Part shown: piece by piece, positions 57,485 through 64,000 of the stretch
Numbering within the stretch: position 1 is the first letter of the stretch
How the letters are laid out: each line of letters starts with the position of its first letter
NCBI RefSeq assembly: GCF_000633635.1
Contig: NZ_AYPQ01000003.1
Span: 91,694-155,693, forward strand
Origin: Enterococcus crotali
Lineage (GTDB): Bacteria > Bacillota > Bacilli > Lactobacillales > Enterococcaceae
DNA length: 64,000 nucleotides
Reading direction: 5' to 3'
The notes under the pieces: model-generated
The model's database searches: none
The model's input: only the letters and a program-made list of their open reading frames with translations
What the model was told of the DNA's origin: nothing
Position numbers and translations under genes: made by a program

Positions 57485-57799
57485 ATGGATTTCATTGACA
57501 TAGATTTATTAAGAAAAATGTCTGTAACAATTGGTGAAGCCTCTAATATCACAGGGATTTCTGTAAGAAAACTACGATATTGGGAGAGTAAAAATATCAT
57601 ACGTAGTGTAGATGAAGGTCTTAATAAAACGCGCAAATTTGACTACTACGAAATCAAAAAAATTATTTTAATTAAAGAACTATTAGATGAAGGGTATACC
57701 TTGGATAAGTCAGCTGAAAAAGTTGAGCTTAGAATGAAGAATCTTCAAGATATATTTAAAAAATTAGAAGTTTCAAGAAATGATAGTGACTTAACTTAG
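57485..57799 (+). CDS. MerR family transcriptional regulator
   Basis: A short MerR protein of 104 aa: the winged helix MSVTIGEASNITGISVRKLRYWESKNII sits at residues 12-39, followed by a wing (RKFDYYEIKKIILI) and a short coiled-coil end without a ligand domain. Good AGTGGGAGG site. It is divergent from the 62-aa and 241-aa genes, with dyads between them, so it likely controls these and itself. No cysteine pattern for metal sensing is present. Confidence 0.85.
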   Translation: MDFIDIDLLRKMSVTIGEASNITGISVRKLRYWESKNIIRSVDEGLNKTRKFDYYEIKKIILIKELLDEGYTLDKSAEKVELRMKNLQDIFKKLEVSRNDSDLT

Positions 57800-57813
57800 C
57801 TATTTCTAGATAA

Positions 57814-57856
57814 CAAAAAAACAAACACTTACCAAGAGGAAGTTGTTTGTTTTTTG
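57814..57856. terminator. bidirectional terminator
   Basis: AAAAAACAAACA and TTGTTTGTTTTTT arms between the convergent MerR and YitT-type genes. Confidence 0.75.
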
Positions 57857-57864
57857 TATATTGA

Positions 57865-58793
57865 TTATTTTTTCTTATGCTTTTTCATCTCAGGAAAACT
57901 TCCTGTACTTTTAAAGATCCGCTGCTCATCTTCATTCGCAAATCGTCCTAACACAGAATGCGTCGGGATAATGTTCATAAAGGCATTTTCATCTACTTCA
58001 TAAACGATCTGCTCCAAATCATACAGCTCATATCGCGTGATCACCATCATGATCATACGTCCTTCAACACCAGAATAACCACCCATTGACGGTAGTAAAG
58101 TCATTCCACGAATCATCTGTTTTGAAATTGCTTGAGTCACAACTTCTGGTTGAACCGTAACGATCATCGCAGTAACTTTTTGATGACTTGTATGGATCGT
58201 GTCAACTACTTGAGTCATACAATAAATCGAAATAATCGTATATAACGCACTTTCCCAATCAAAAACAAACCCTGCGATTGCGACAATAATGCCATTTAGC
58301 ATAAACATATAATTACCCACTGTTTTACCTGTTGTTTTTGATAAAACCAATGAAATAACATCCATTCCGCCAGTAGTGAACCCCATCTTAAGCGACAACC
58401 CAGCACCGATCCCAATCAGCACGCCACCTGCGATTGCATTCATCAACGGATTGGTTGTGATCACTTCAATTGGGATCAAGATCGTTGTTAAAGAAACCCA
58501 AGCTACATTTAAAAAGCTGTAAATCGTTGACTCTTTACCAAGTTTCATAAAGCCCAAAATAAAAATAGGAATATTTAATAATAGAATAAAAAGACCTGTA
58601 TCCATTGTAATCCCAAGATGTGTATACAATAATGTTGCGATGATTTGCGCAACCCCATTCATTCCAGCTGAAAAAACTTTTGCCGGAATCAAAAAAAGTT
58701 CAAGCTGATTGCTACTAAAATTCCAGTAACAAAAATGACAGCAAACTTTTTCAACGTTTCACTTTGTTTATATGAAATAACCCACTTACTCAT
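57865..58793 (-). pseudogene. YitT family membrane protein (DUF161/DUF2179), N-terminal frameshift
   Basis: A membrane protein with five or six helices and a C-terminal DUF2179 domain (TAMIVTVQPEVVTQAI; GGYSGVEGRMIMMVI). The real start is the ATG at 58793 behind GGGAGG, reading MSKWVISYKQSETLKKF and a first helix. The frame then stops at 58691-58697, where a run of seven T on the minus strand should be eight (LNFFLIPAKVF). With one T added the protein is about 309 aa. Function of the family unknown. Confidence 0.85.
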
Positions 58794-59069
58794 CCGAAAC
58801 CTCCCAATCTTCTGGAAAGCTATAACGATTCTTTCCAGCTCCTATGCTTTATTAACTACCATAGAATTCCTCGCATTAGAATAACAGGTCACTCAAAAAA
58901 AGAAAAGTAAAAAAGCAGAAAATGAGGATTATTTTATTCTTATGTTTTAACTGTTCAACTAATTCGGTGAGTCTAGATTCAAAGCTCCTTTTTTCAATTA
59001 TTTTTATACTTGTTTCTTCCCTATTTAATGGTACTATGAAAGTAAGAAATAATGGGAGGAGATCAACAA

Positions 59070-59564
59070 ATGGCAGCAAAAGAAGCAAGCTTTGATGTAA
59101 CATCTGAAATGAACATGGAAGAAGTCAAAAACTCGATCCAGATTGCTCTGAAAGAAATCAAGAATCGTTTTGACTTTAAAGGGTCGATCGCCGATATAAA
59201 ATTGGAAAATAATAAATTAGTAGTCGTCGCAGAAGATGATTACAAAATCGAACAAGTGAAAGATGTTTTGTTCAGCAAATTAGTCAAACGAGCAGTTCCT
59301 ATCAAAAATATCCACTTTTCAACAAGTGAAAAAGCCCTTGGTGGTTCTGCCCGCCAATACGGCGATTTGATTAGTGGAATCGACAAAGATAACGCTAAAA
59401 AAATCAATGTTGCAATCAAAAACTCTGGTATCAAAGTAAAATCACAGATTCAAGAAGACCAAATCAGAGTGACCGGAAAAAGCCGTGATGACTTACAAAA
59501 GGTAATCACCTTACTTAGAAACCTAGACTTACCTGTGGAATTACAATTTACTAACTTCCGCTAA
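59070..59564 (+). CDS. yajQ: YajQ family nucleotide-binding protein
   Basis: A 164-aa YajQ/DUF520 protein with two ferredoxin-like domains: ASFDVTSEMNMEEVKN at the start, RFDFKGS near 38, and the RVTGKSRDDLQKVI segment before the C-terminal VELQFTNFR. Family members bind nucleic acid, and some bind cyclic di-GMP; in a low-GC coccus c-di-GMP binding is doubtful. The ATG at 59070 follows GGGAGGAG; the six upstream codons overlap the ribosome site. Confidence 0.92.
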   Translation: MAAKEASFDVTSEMNMEEVKNSIQIALKEIKNRFDFKGSIADIKLENNKLVVVAEDDYKIEQVKDVLFSKLVKRAVPIKNIHFSTSEKALGGSARQYGDLISGIDKDNAKKINVAIKNSGIKVKSQIQEDQIRVTGKSRDDLQKVITLLRNLDLPVELQFTNFR

Positions 59565-59704
59565 AAACGAGCCCGAATAAACGGTGGGATCAGAAGCACC
59601 CCCTTCGGAAATAAGCTGAGATTCACAAAAATTTGAAGAGCAATTTTCGTGAATCTCTTCTTATTTCTCGGGGTTAAACACTTCTGACCCAACCTTGTTT
59701 TGTT
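59565..59704 (+). repeat. Family B repeat, full copy after yajQ
   Basis: Begins directly after the yajQ stop: ACGAGCCCGAATAAACGG, outer arm GGTGGGATCAGAAG matched by CTTCTGACCCAACC, central stem AAATAAGCTGAGATTCAC with GTGAATCTCTTCTTATTT, and the near-constant loop AAAAATTTGAAGAGCAATTTTC. The stem bases differ from the 56.2 kb copy in both arms together. Confidence 0.88.
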
Positions 59705-59757
59705 TATATTTTTCTAAATAATCAGCCATGACTAGCCCCATTGTGGTGAAGATGGAA

Positions 59758-59901
59758 CTAATCGAGCATATATGCAGCACCAACGTGAACATAACAATTA
59801 GTTGTTTCATGTGGCATTGAACCGTGACCTGCTCTTCCAAGAATCACGATCTTACAGCCTGATTGACCGATATGGATCAGTCCGGCCTGATAGTAGACCG
59901 C
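59758..59901 (-). pseudogene. remnant of an M20-type amidohydrolase gene
   Basis: No long frame remains, but the minus strand reads YYQAGLIHIGQSGCKIVILG then RAGHGSMPHETTNCYVHVGAAYMLD before a TAG at 59758. GxGxHGSMPH is the start of the dimerisation domain of M20 peptidases and related amidohydrolases (hippurate or aminoacyl hydrolases). A further piece downstream (FTTMGLVMADYLEKYKQN, about 59700-59755) may be its C-terminal end. No start, metal site or catalytic part survives. The remnant and a family B repeat fill the 59565-59959 gap. Confidence 0.65.
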
Positions 59902-59959
59902 ACTATTTTTTTAACTACTAATGTTGTGTAGACCTAATACATTATCTACACCATTTATT

Positions 59960-60925
59960 TTATTCACTCAAAAAATCAGACAGTGCTTGTGACTCTTTGC
60001 CACTATTTAACCCTACAATCAAACGAATACGCGCTTTGGGTCCATTCAATCCTCTAGAAAATATAATACCCATTTTCTTTAAGTTAACACCGCCGCCTTC
60101 ATAATCGTAAATATCTTCAGCGATTCCATTAGAGCAACGTGACACTAAAACGATTGGGATGTTTCGAGCCAATAGTCGTTCTAGTGCAGGCAATGTTTCA
60201 GGTGGAAGATTCCCCGCTCCTAACGCTTCGATCACAACCCCATCTGTCCGATCATTATCAACTAAGTCAAATAAACTGCCATCCATCCCAGCATATGCTT
60301 TGATCACATAAACCTCACCAGTTACTTTTTGTATGTCACAGACTTCTTGAGAGCAAACTTCACTGGCAAAAAAAGTTCGTTCTTTAGCAATCATGCCAAT
60401 TGGGCCAAACGTTGGGGTACGAAATGTTGCGACATTTGTGGTATGTGTCTTGGTTACATAGCGAGCTGTATGGATTTCATCGTTCATTACAACTAGTACA
60501 CCTTTACCATACGATTCATCTGAACAGGCTGTCCAAACCGCACTAATAAAATTATACAATCCATCTGTCCCAATTTCATTACTTGAACGCATCGCGCCTG
60601 TTAAGACAACGGGAATTTTATTTTCCAGCGTAATATCCAAAAAGTAGGCTGTTTCTTCCAGAGTATCTGTTCCATGAGTGATGACCACTCCATCAATATT
60701 TTCAGTATACGCTTTTTGAATACGTTGCTTTAATACTAACATTCGTTCTAACGTCATATGAGGAGAAGGGATATTGAAAATCGGTTCAACAATTAAATCA
60801 ACTTTCCCTGCTAATAATTCTTCTTGGTTCAACAATGGATTCATGTTATTAGTCGTCACATTTCCATCTGCTTCTTTTGACATCGAAATCGTGCCGCCTG
60901 TATGTAACACTAGAATTGTTTTCAT
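59960..60925 (-). CDS. ansA: type I L-asparaginase
   Basis: Cytoplasmic asparaginase of 321 aa converting asparagine to aspartate and ammonia. The first catalytic Thr is in LHTGGTISM (residues about 7-15), the second in VITHGTDTLEETAYFLD, and Lys in LTGAMRSSNEIG. No signal peptide, which favours type I. The ATG at 60925 has AAGGAG upstream; six codons of open frame before it are not used. Monocistronic. Confidence 0.92.
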   Translation of the reverse strand: MKTILVLHTGGTISMSKEADGNVTTNNMNPLLNQEELLAGKVDLIVEPIFNIPSPHMTLERMLVLKQRIQKAYTENIDGVVITHGTDTLEETAYFLDITLENKIPVVLTGAMRSSNEIGTDGLYNFISAVWTACSDESYGKGVLVVMNDEIHTARYVTKTHTTNVATFRTPTFGPIGMIAKERTFFASEVCSQEVCDIQKVTGEVYVIKAYAGMDGSLFDLVDNDRTDGVVIEALGAGNLPPETLPALERLLARNIPIVLVSRCSNGIAEDIYDYEGGGVNLKKMGIIFSRGLNGPKARIRLIVGLNSGKESQALSDFLSE

Positions 60926-61094
60926 TTTTAGTCTCCTTATCATTTTTATTCCTATTTCCGCTCAAAAAAGAGCCGATAAACAAAACTTCGGCCTTTTTAA
61001 CATGCTATTCACTTAAACTAAATACTAACTATACAGTTTACTCGCCTGTATTAGTATACCAGTAAGAACTGTTTTTTCCTACCATCATCTTTGA

Positions 61095-63455
61095 TCAATT
61101 CGAATGCCAAAACTGATGCAAAAACTGCTGGGTTCGTTCTGGTGAAAAAGAGGTCTGTACTTGATTCCAATGAGGTGGGAAAAAGCGCTGAACAGCTGCC
61201 GTTGAGAAACGCTGGTCTAAAAGTAAAACAGTTCCTTTGTCATCTGTGTCTCTAATAACTCTACCTGCTGCCTGCAATACTTTATTCATCCCTGGAATTT
61301 GATAAGCAAATTGGAACCCTTGATTGTTTTCTTGATCATAATAGCTTTTGATCAATTCTTGTTCATGGTTGATTTGCGGCAATCCTACCCCAATAATTGC
61401 CGTTCCAATCAAACGACTACCTTTTAAATCGATCCCTTCAGAAAAAATACCTCCTAAAACACAAAAACCAACGAGCGTTTCAGTCGGATTTGAAACGAAA
61501 TCAGCCAGAAAAGCCTCCCGTTCAGACTCATTCATCAAACTTGCCTGAATCTTTGTTTTAACAGTAGGATTTTTTTGACGGAACATGTCATAGATAATAT
61601 CCATATAGGAATATGAAGGGAAAAATACAAAGTAATTACCGGCCTTTTGCTGGATCATACTCGTCAGACTTTCAATGATTTTTTCATAACTATGCTCACG
61701 TTCTTTGTACGTTGTTCGAATGTAATTTTCAATTACTAACAATTGATTTTCTTTTGGAAAAGGACTTGGAATACGATAACGTAAACTTTCCTCTCCACCG
61801 CCTAAAACTTCTTGATAATAATCCAATGGTGTCAAACTTGCAGAAAATAAAATACTGGACTTACCTTTATCTAATTTTTGCTGTAAAAGATAACTTGGAT
61901 CGATACAGAATTGTTTAACTGTAATATCATGATTCTGACAATTCACATAGGTGCAATAATGATCATCGTATCCTTCACTGATTTTCGTATAATTCAGTAA
62001 ATCAAAATAAACAGCCAAGATTTGATTTATTTCAGCATGATCTTGATTTTCTGGAAGCCATTCTTTGATTTTTTCAGCTAAAGAATAAGCAACCTTAACC
62101 AGCGAATCAATCGGTGCATGTTGATGGATAAATTCTTTCTCTTCTTCATCACAAACTTGTTTGATTTTGTCAAATTCTTTTTCGACTTTGTTAAGTGCAC
62201 GAATCAGCTTTGTTTGTTTTTTATCGAGTATCGCTTTTAAAGAAGACATGCGGCTTTTGGATAACACCGCTGAATACATTTCTCTAGAGCGATTCACTAA
62301 ATTATGGACTTCATCTACTAAAAATATATTTTCTTTGACTTCTGTCTGCTCCTCAAAAAAACGTCTTAAATAGACAACCGGATCAAATAAATAATTATAA
62401 TCGCAAATCACTAAATCACACCACAAACTAACATCTAAAGACAGTTCAAAAGGACATAAGGTATGTTTACGTGCGTAACGTTCGATGACTTCACGAGTAA
62501 ATTGATTTTCATTATTTAACAAATCCCATAAGCCTTCATTCAATCGATCATAGTAACCATTGGCAAAAGGACATGCTTCCGGCGTACAATTTCGTTCAGT
62601 TAAGAAACAGATTTTATCTTTTGCTGTCAAGGTAACACTTTTTAGCTGCATATCCTTTCGTTTCATCGCTTCCACAGCATCTTCGGCTACTTGGCGAGTG
62701 ATTGTTTTAGCAGTTAAATAGAACGCTCTTTCTGCTTGTTCTTCACCGATTGCTTTTAGTGTTGGAAATAAAGTCGAAATAGTTTTTCCCGTTCCAGTCG
62801 GTGCTTCAACAAATAATTTTTGATCACTTAAAATTGTTTTATAGACAGCCACAGCCAGTTCCCGTTGACCAGCTCGATAATCGCCATATGGAAAAGGTAA
62901 TTTTTGTAATGAGCAATTCCGAATCTGACGCCAATTGGCTTTAAAAATCAGCCATTGTTCATATTTTTGAGTCAGATCGTCAAAGAATATTTTTAGCTCT
63001 TCTTTGGTAAATTCTTTTGTTTGTCGAGTGATTTCTTCGGTTGTAGTTTGATAGTAGGTCAATTGTAACGTGATTTCATCCAAGTCTTCCTGCTGGCAGT
63101 AAATATGTCCGTAGCACATCACCTGATACCAATACATGTCGATTTGTTCTTCTAACAATTCCGAAAAAGCGGGTTCAGATGTTTTGATTTCATCGATTAC
63201 TGTCCGTTTTTGGTCATTGATAAAGAGGCCATCTGCTCGCCCTTCGATTATGTATGTCTGTTGATTCAATTCTATGTCAATGGCTAATTTTATTTCTTTT
63301 TGATACTTCTCACCAGCTGTTTTTTGTAGCTTCCGATGAATTTTAGCACCTTCCAGCGCAGTATGTTCACTGCTTGTATAGCGAGCATCAATGCTGCCTC
63401 TGCGTAAAATGAACTCCACTAATCTGCGGACTGCAATTCTTTGTGTACTTTGCAT
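61095..63455 (-). CDS. DinG/XPD-type helicase with N-terminal PD-(D/E)XK nuclease-like domain
   Basis: A 786-aa superfamily 2 helicase. Residues about 1-180 resemble a PD-(D/E)XK fold, with GRADG (Asp75) and VIDEIKTS (Glu89, Lys91). Then Walker A VEAPTGTGKTIST (about 216-228), four spaced cysteines for an iron-sulfur cluster (KICFLTERNCTPEACPF and HTLCPF), DEAH box VDEVHNLVNRS, and motif VI QAAGRVIRDTDDKG. Such proteins unwind damaged or R-loop DNA with 5'-3' polarity. The ATG at 63455 has AGGTGG 8 bases upstream. Widespread in low-GC bacteria but rarely studied. Confidence 0.87.
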   Translation of the reverse strand: MQSTQRIAVRRLVEFILRRGSIDARYTSSEHTALEGAKIHRKLQKTAGEKYQKEIKLAIDIELNQQTYIIEGRADGLFINDQKRTVIDEIKTSEPAFSELLEEQIDMYWYQVMCYGHIYCQQEDLDEITLQLTYYQTTTEEITRQTKEFTKEELKIFFDDLTQKYEQWLIFKANWRQIRNCSLQKLPFPYGDYRAGQRELAVAVYKTILSDQKLFVEAPTGTGKTISTLFPTLKAIGEEQAERAFYLTAKTITRQVAEDAVEAMKRKDMQLKSVTLTAKDKICFLTERNCTPEACPFANGYYDRLNEGLWDLLNNENQFTREVIERYARKHTLCPFELSLDVSLWCDLVICDYNYLFDPVVYLRRFFEEQTEVKENIFLVDEVHNLVNRSREMYSAVLSKSRMSSLKAILDKKQTKLIRALNKVEKEFDKIKQVCDEEEKEFIHQHAPIDSLVKVAYSLAEKIKEWLPENQDHAEINQILAVYFDLLNYTKISEGYDDHYCTYVNCQNHDITVKQFCIDPSYLLQQKLDKGKSSILFSASLTPLDYYQEVLGGGEESLRYRIPSPFPKENQLLVIENYIRTTYKEREHSYEKIIESLTSMIQQKAGNYFVFFPSYSYMDIIYDMFRQKNPTVKTKIQASLMNESEREAFLADFVSNPTETLVGFCVLGGIFSEGIDLKGSRLIGTAIIGVGLPQINHEQELIKSYYDQENNQGFQFAYQIPGMNKVLQAAGRVIRDTDDKGTVLLLDQRFSTAAVQRFFPPHWNQVQTSFSPERTQQFLHQFWHSN

Positions 63456-63511
63456 GTTCGATCCCACCTATCATTTACTCATTATAGAACATACATTCGT
63501 AAAATAAAAGA

Positions 63512-63545
63512 GGATAGAACAAAATATAGGCATTTTGTTCTATCC
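63512..63545 (-). terminator. hairpin between the GNAT and helicase genes
   Basis: GGATAGAACAAAAT and ATTTTGTTCTATCC form a perfect 14-base stem with a 6-base loop; CTCTTTTATTTTA follows on the minus strand. It could end the upstream GNAT transcript or act as a leader attenuator for the helicase. Confidence 0.6.
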
Positions 63546-63605
63546 ATACTAGCATGTATAATTTAGGTGCAACACTAAAAATTGAAGGCGGAAAAGCCTG
63601 TTCTG

Positions 63606-63681
63606 AGGTTGAGCCAGGAGTGTCTAACCTTGAGAAATGAGAAGAGCTGCTTCTGATCCCACCGTTTATTCGGGCTCTTCG
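63606..63681 (-). repeat. Family B repeat, internally deleted copy
   Basis: Reverse orientation. Both outer blocks are present (GGTTGAGCC..GAGTGT, and CTTCTGATCCCACC with GTTTATTCGGGCTC), but the central stem-loop is missing: GAGAAATGAGAAGAG is joined straight to CTGCTTCTGATCCC. It lies just 3' of the truncated GNAT gene. Confidence 0.75.
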
Positions 63682-63695
63682 TTCATAGTATAAGC

Positions 63696-64000
63696 TTACT
63701 CTAAATCAATATAATAGAGTAGGATATCTTCATACTCTCCAGAAATATTTCTATAAGCTTTTGGAACTTTACCTATTTTAGTAAATCCAATTTTTTCATA
63801 CAATTGGATAGCGTACTGATTTGTTGTAACAACTGCATTGAACTGTAGTATGTTATATTTCAGTACTTTTGAGATCTCAATAGAATGTAAAACTAACTGT
63901 TTTCCAATCTTGTTTCCTCTAGCACTTTCTTTGACAGCGTAGGAAGCATTTGCGACATGATCAAGTCTTCCTATTGAGTTAGGGTGTAAAATATAAACCC
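63696..64000 (-). CDS. GNAT family N-acetyltransferase (5' part beyond the window)
   Basis: An open frame of 101 codons running off the right edge, ending ...YYIDLE. It shows the GNAT acetyl-CoA loop ESARGNKIGKQLV, motif B NAVVTTNQYAIQLYEKIGFTKIG and a hydrophobic end. The upstream HPNSIGRLDHVANASYAV part is a typical strand before the loop. Substrate unknown. The start lies outside the window. Confidence 0.85.
   Translation of the reverse strand, partial: VYILHPNSIGRLDHVANASYAVKESARGNKIGKQLVLHSIEISKVLKYNILQFNAVVTTNQYAIQLYEKIGFTKIGKVPKAYRNISGEYEDILLYYIDLE

Overview
The window reads as chromosomal DNA of a low-GC Gram-positive coccus, most likely an Enterococcus of the E. faecalis-like clade. 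The species cannot be named from the sequence alone. The evidence is the five-gene walRKHIJ block, the Gls24/AmaP stress locus, an LPXTG protein with MucBP repeats, rpmE2-rho-murZ-fba synteny, luxS, and the pairing of a 2-keto acid decarboxylase with pyruvate oxidase. No rRNA, tRNA, CRISPR array, prophage or insertion sequence was seen, and most genes lie on the minus strand.

Layout. 0.1-3.1 kb: arginine genes argC-argB-argD behind a promoter with tandem ArgR-like boxes. 3.4-6.6 kb: a lone effector-binding protein, a DUF554 membrane protein, a two-part ThrE-type exporter and a GNAT acetyltransferase. 6.8-8.5 kb: a permease/partner pair (YcgR/YcgQ type). 8.7-14.3 kb: the essential cell-wall two-component operon walR-K-H-I-J. 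14.5-19.9 kb: LD-carboxypeptidase, a divergent MerR/dehydrogenase pair, aquaporin, DegV with a DUF1836 protein, and a MarR regulator. 20.0-25.8 kb: the yunD-yutD-yutF block, ogt and the Gls24 envelope-stress operon. 26.0-31.6 kb: AI-2E family transporter, RNase J2, dapA and asd. 31.9-36.9 kb: keto acid decarboxylase, luxS, ZIP transporter and pyruvate oxidase. 37-39.4 kb: a large LPXTG adhesin. 39.8-47.2 kb: CsbD, an esterase, a WYL regulator with a VOC protein, a ROK sugar kinase, galM and a P-type ATPase. 47.4-51.5 kb: rpmE2, rho, murZ and fba. 51.7-56.0 kb: an alpha-glucoside PTS operon with 6-phospho-alpha-glucosidase and an RpiR regulator. 56.4-64 kb: a MerR-controlled small locus, YitT, YajQ, asparaginase, a nuclease-helicase and a truncated GNAT.

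Two features run across the window. First, there are two families of intergenic repeats. Family A is about 120 bp, lies between co-directional minus-strand genes, and occurs as a tandem array at 27.2 kb and as a pair inside asd-dapA. Family B lies just 3' of genes. In both, the arms of the predicted stems differ between copies in a compensating way, so they look like structured RNA elements under selection for folding. I cannot name either family. Second, seven genes are broken by single-base frameshifts (YcgQ type, YcgR type, MarR, pyruvate oxidase, galM, PTS EIICB, YitT). Each is restored by adding one base, usually to a short homopolymer. That uniform pattern suggests sequencing undercalls more than real gene decay, so these genes are probably intact in the organism.

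Several regulatory sites could be read directly: a MerR-type promoter with a 19-bp spacer and a perfect dyad, a consensus MarR promoter with an overlapping palindrome, a candidate cre site before the PTS, and perfect palindromes before the DUF1836 gene and in the fba leader.
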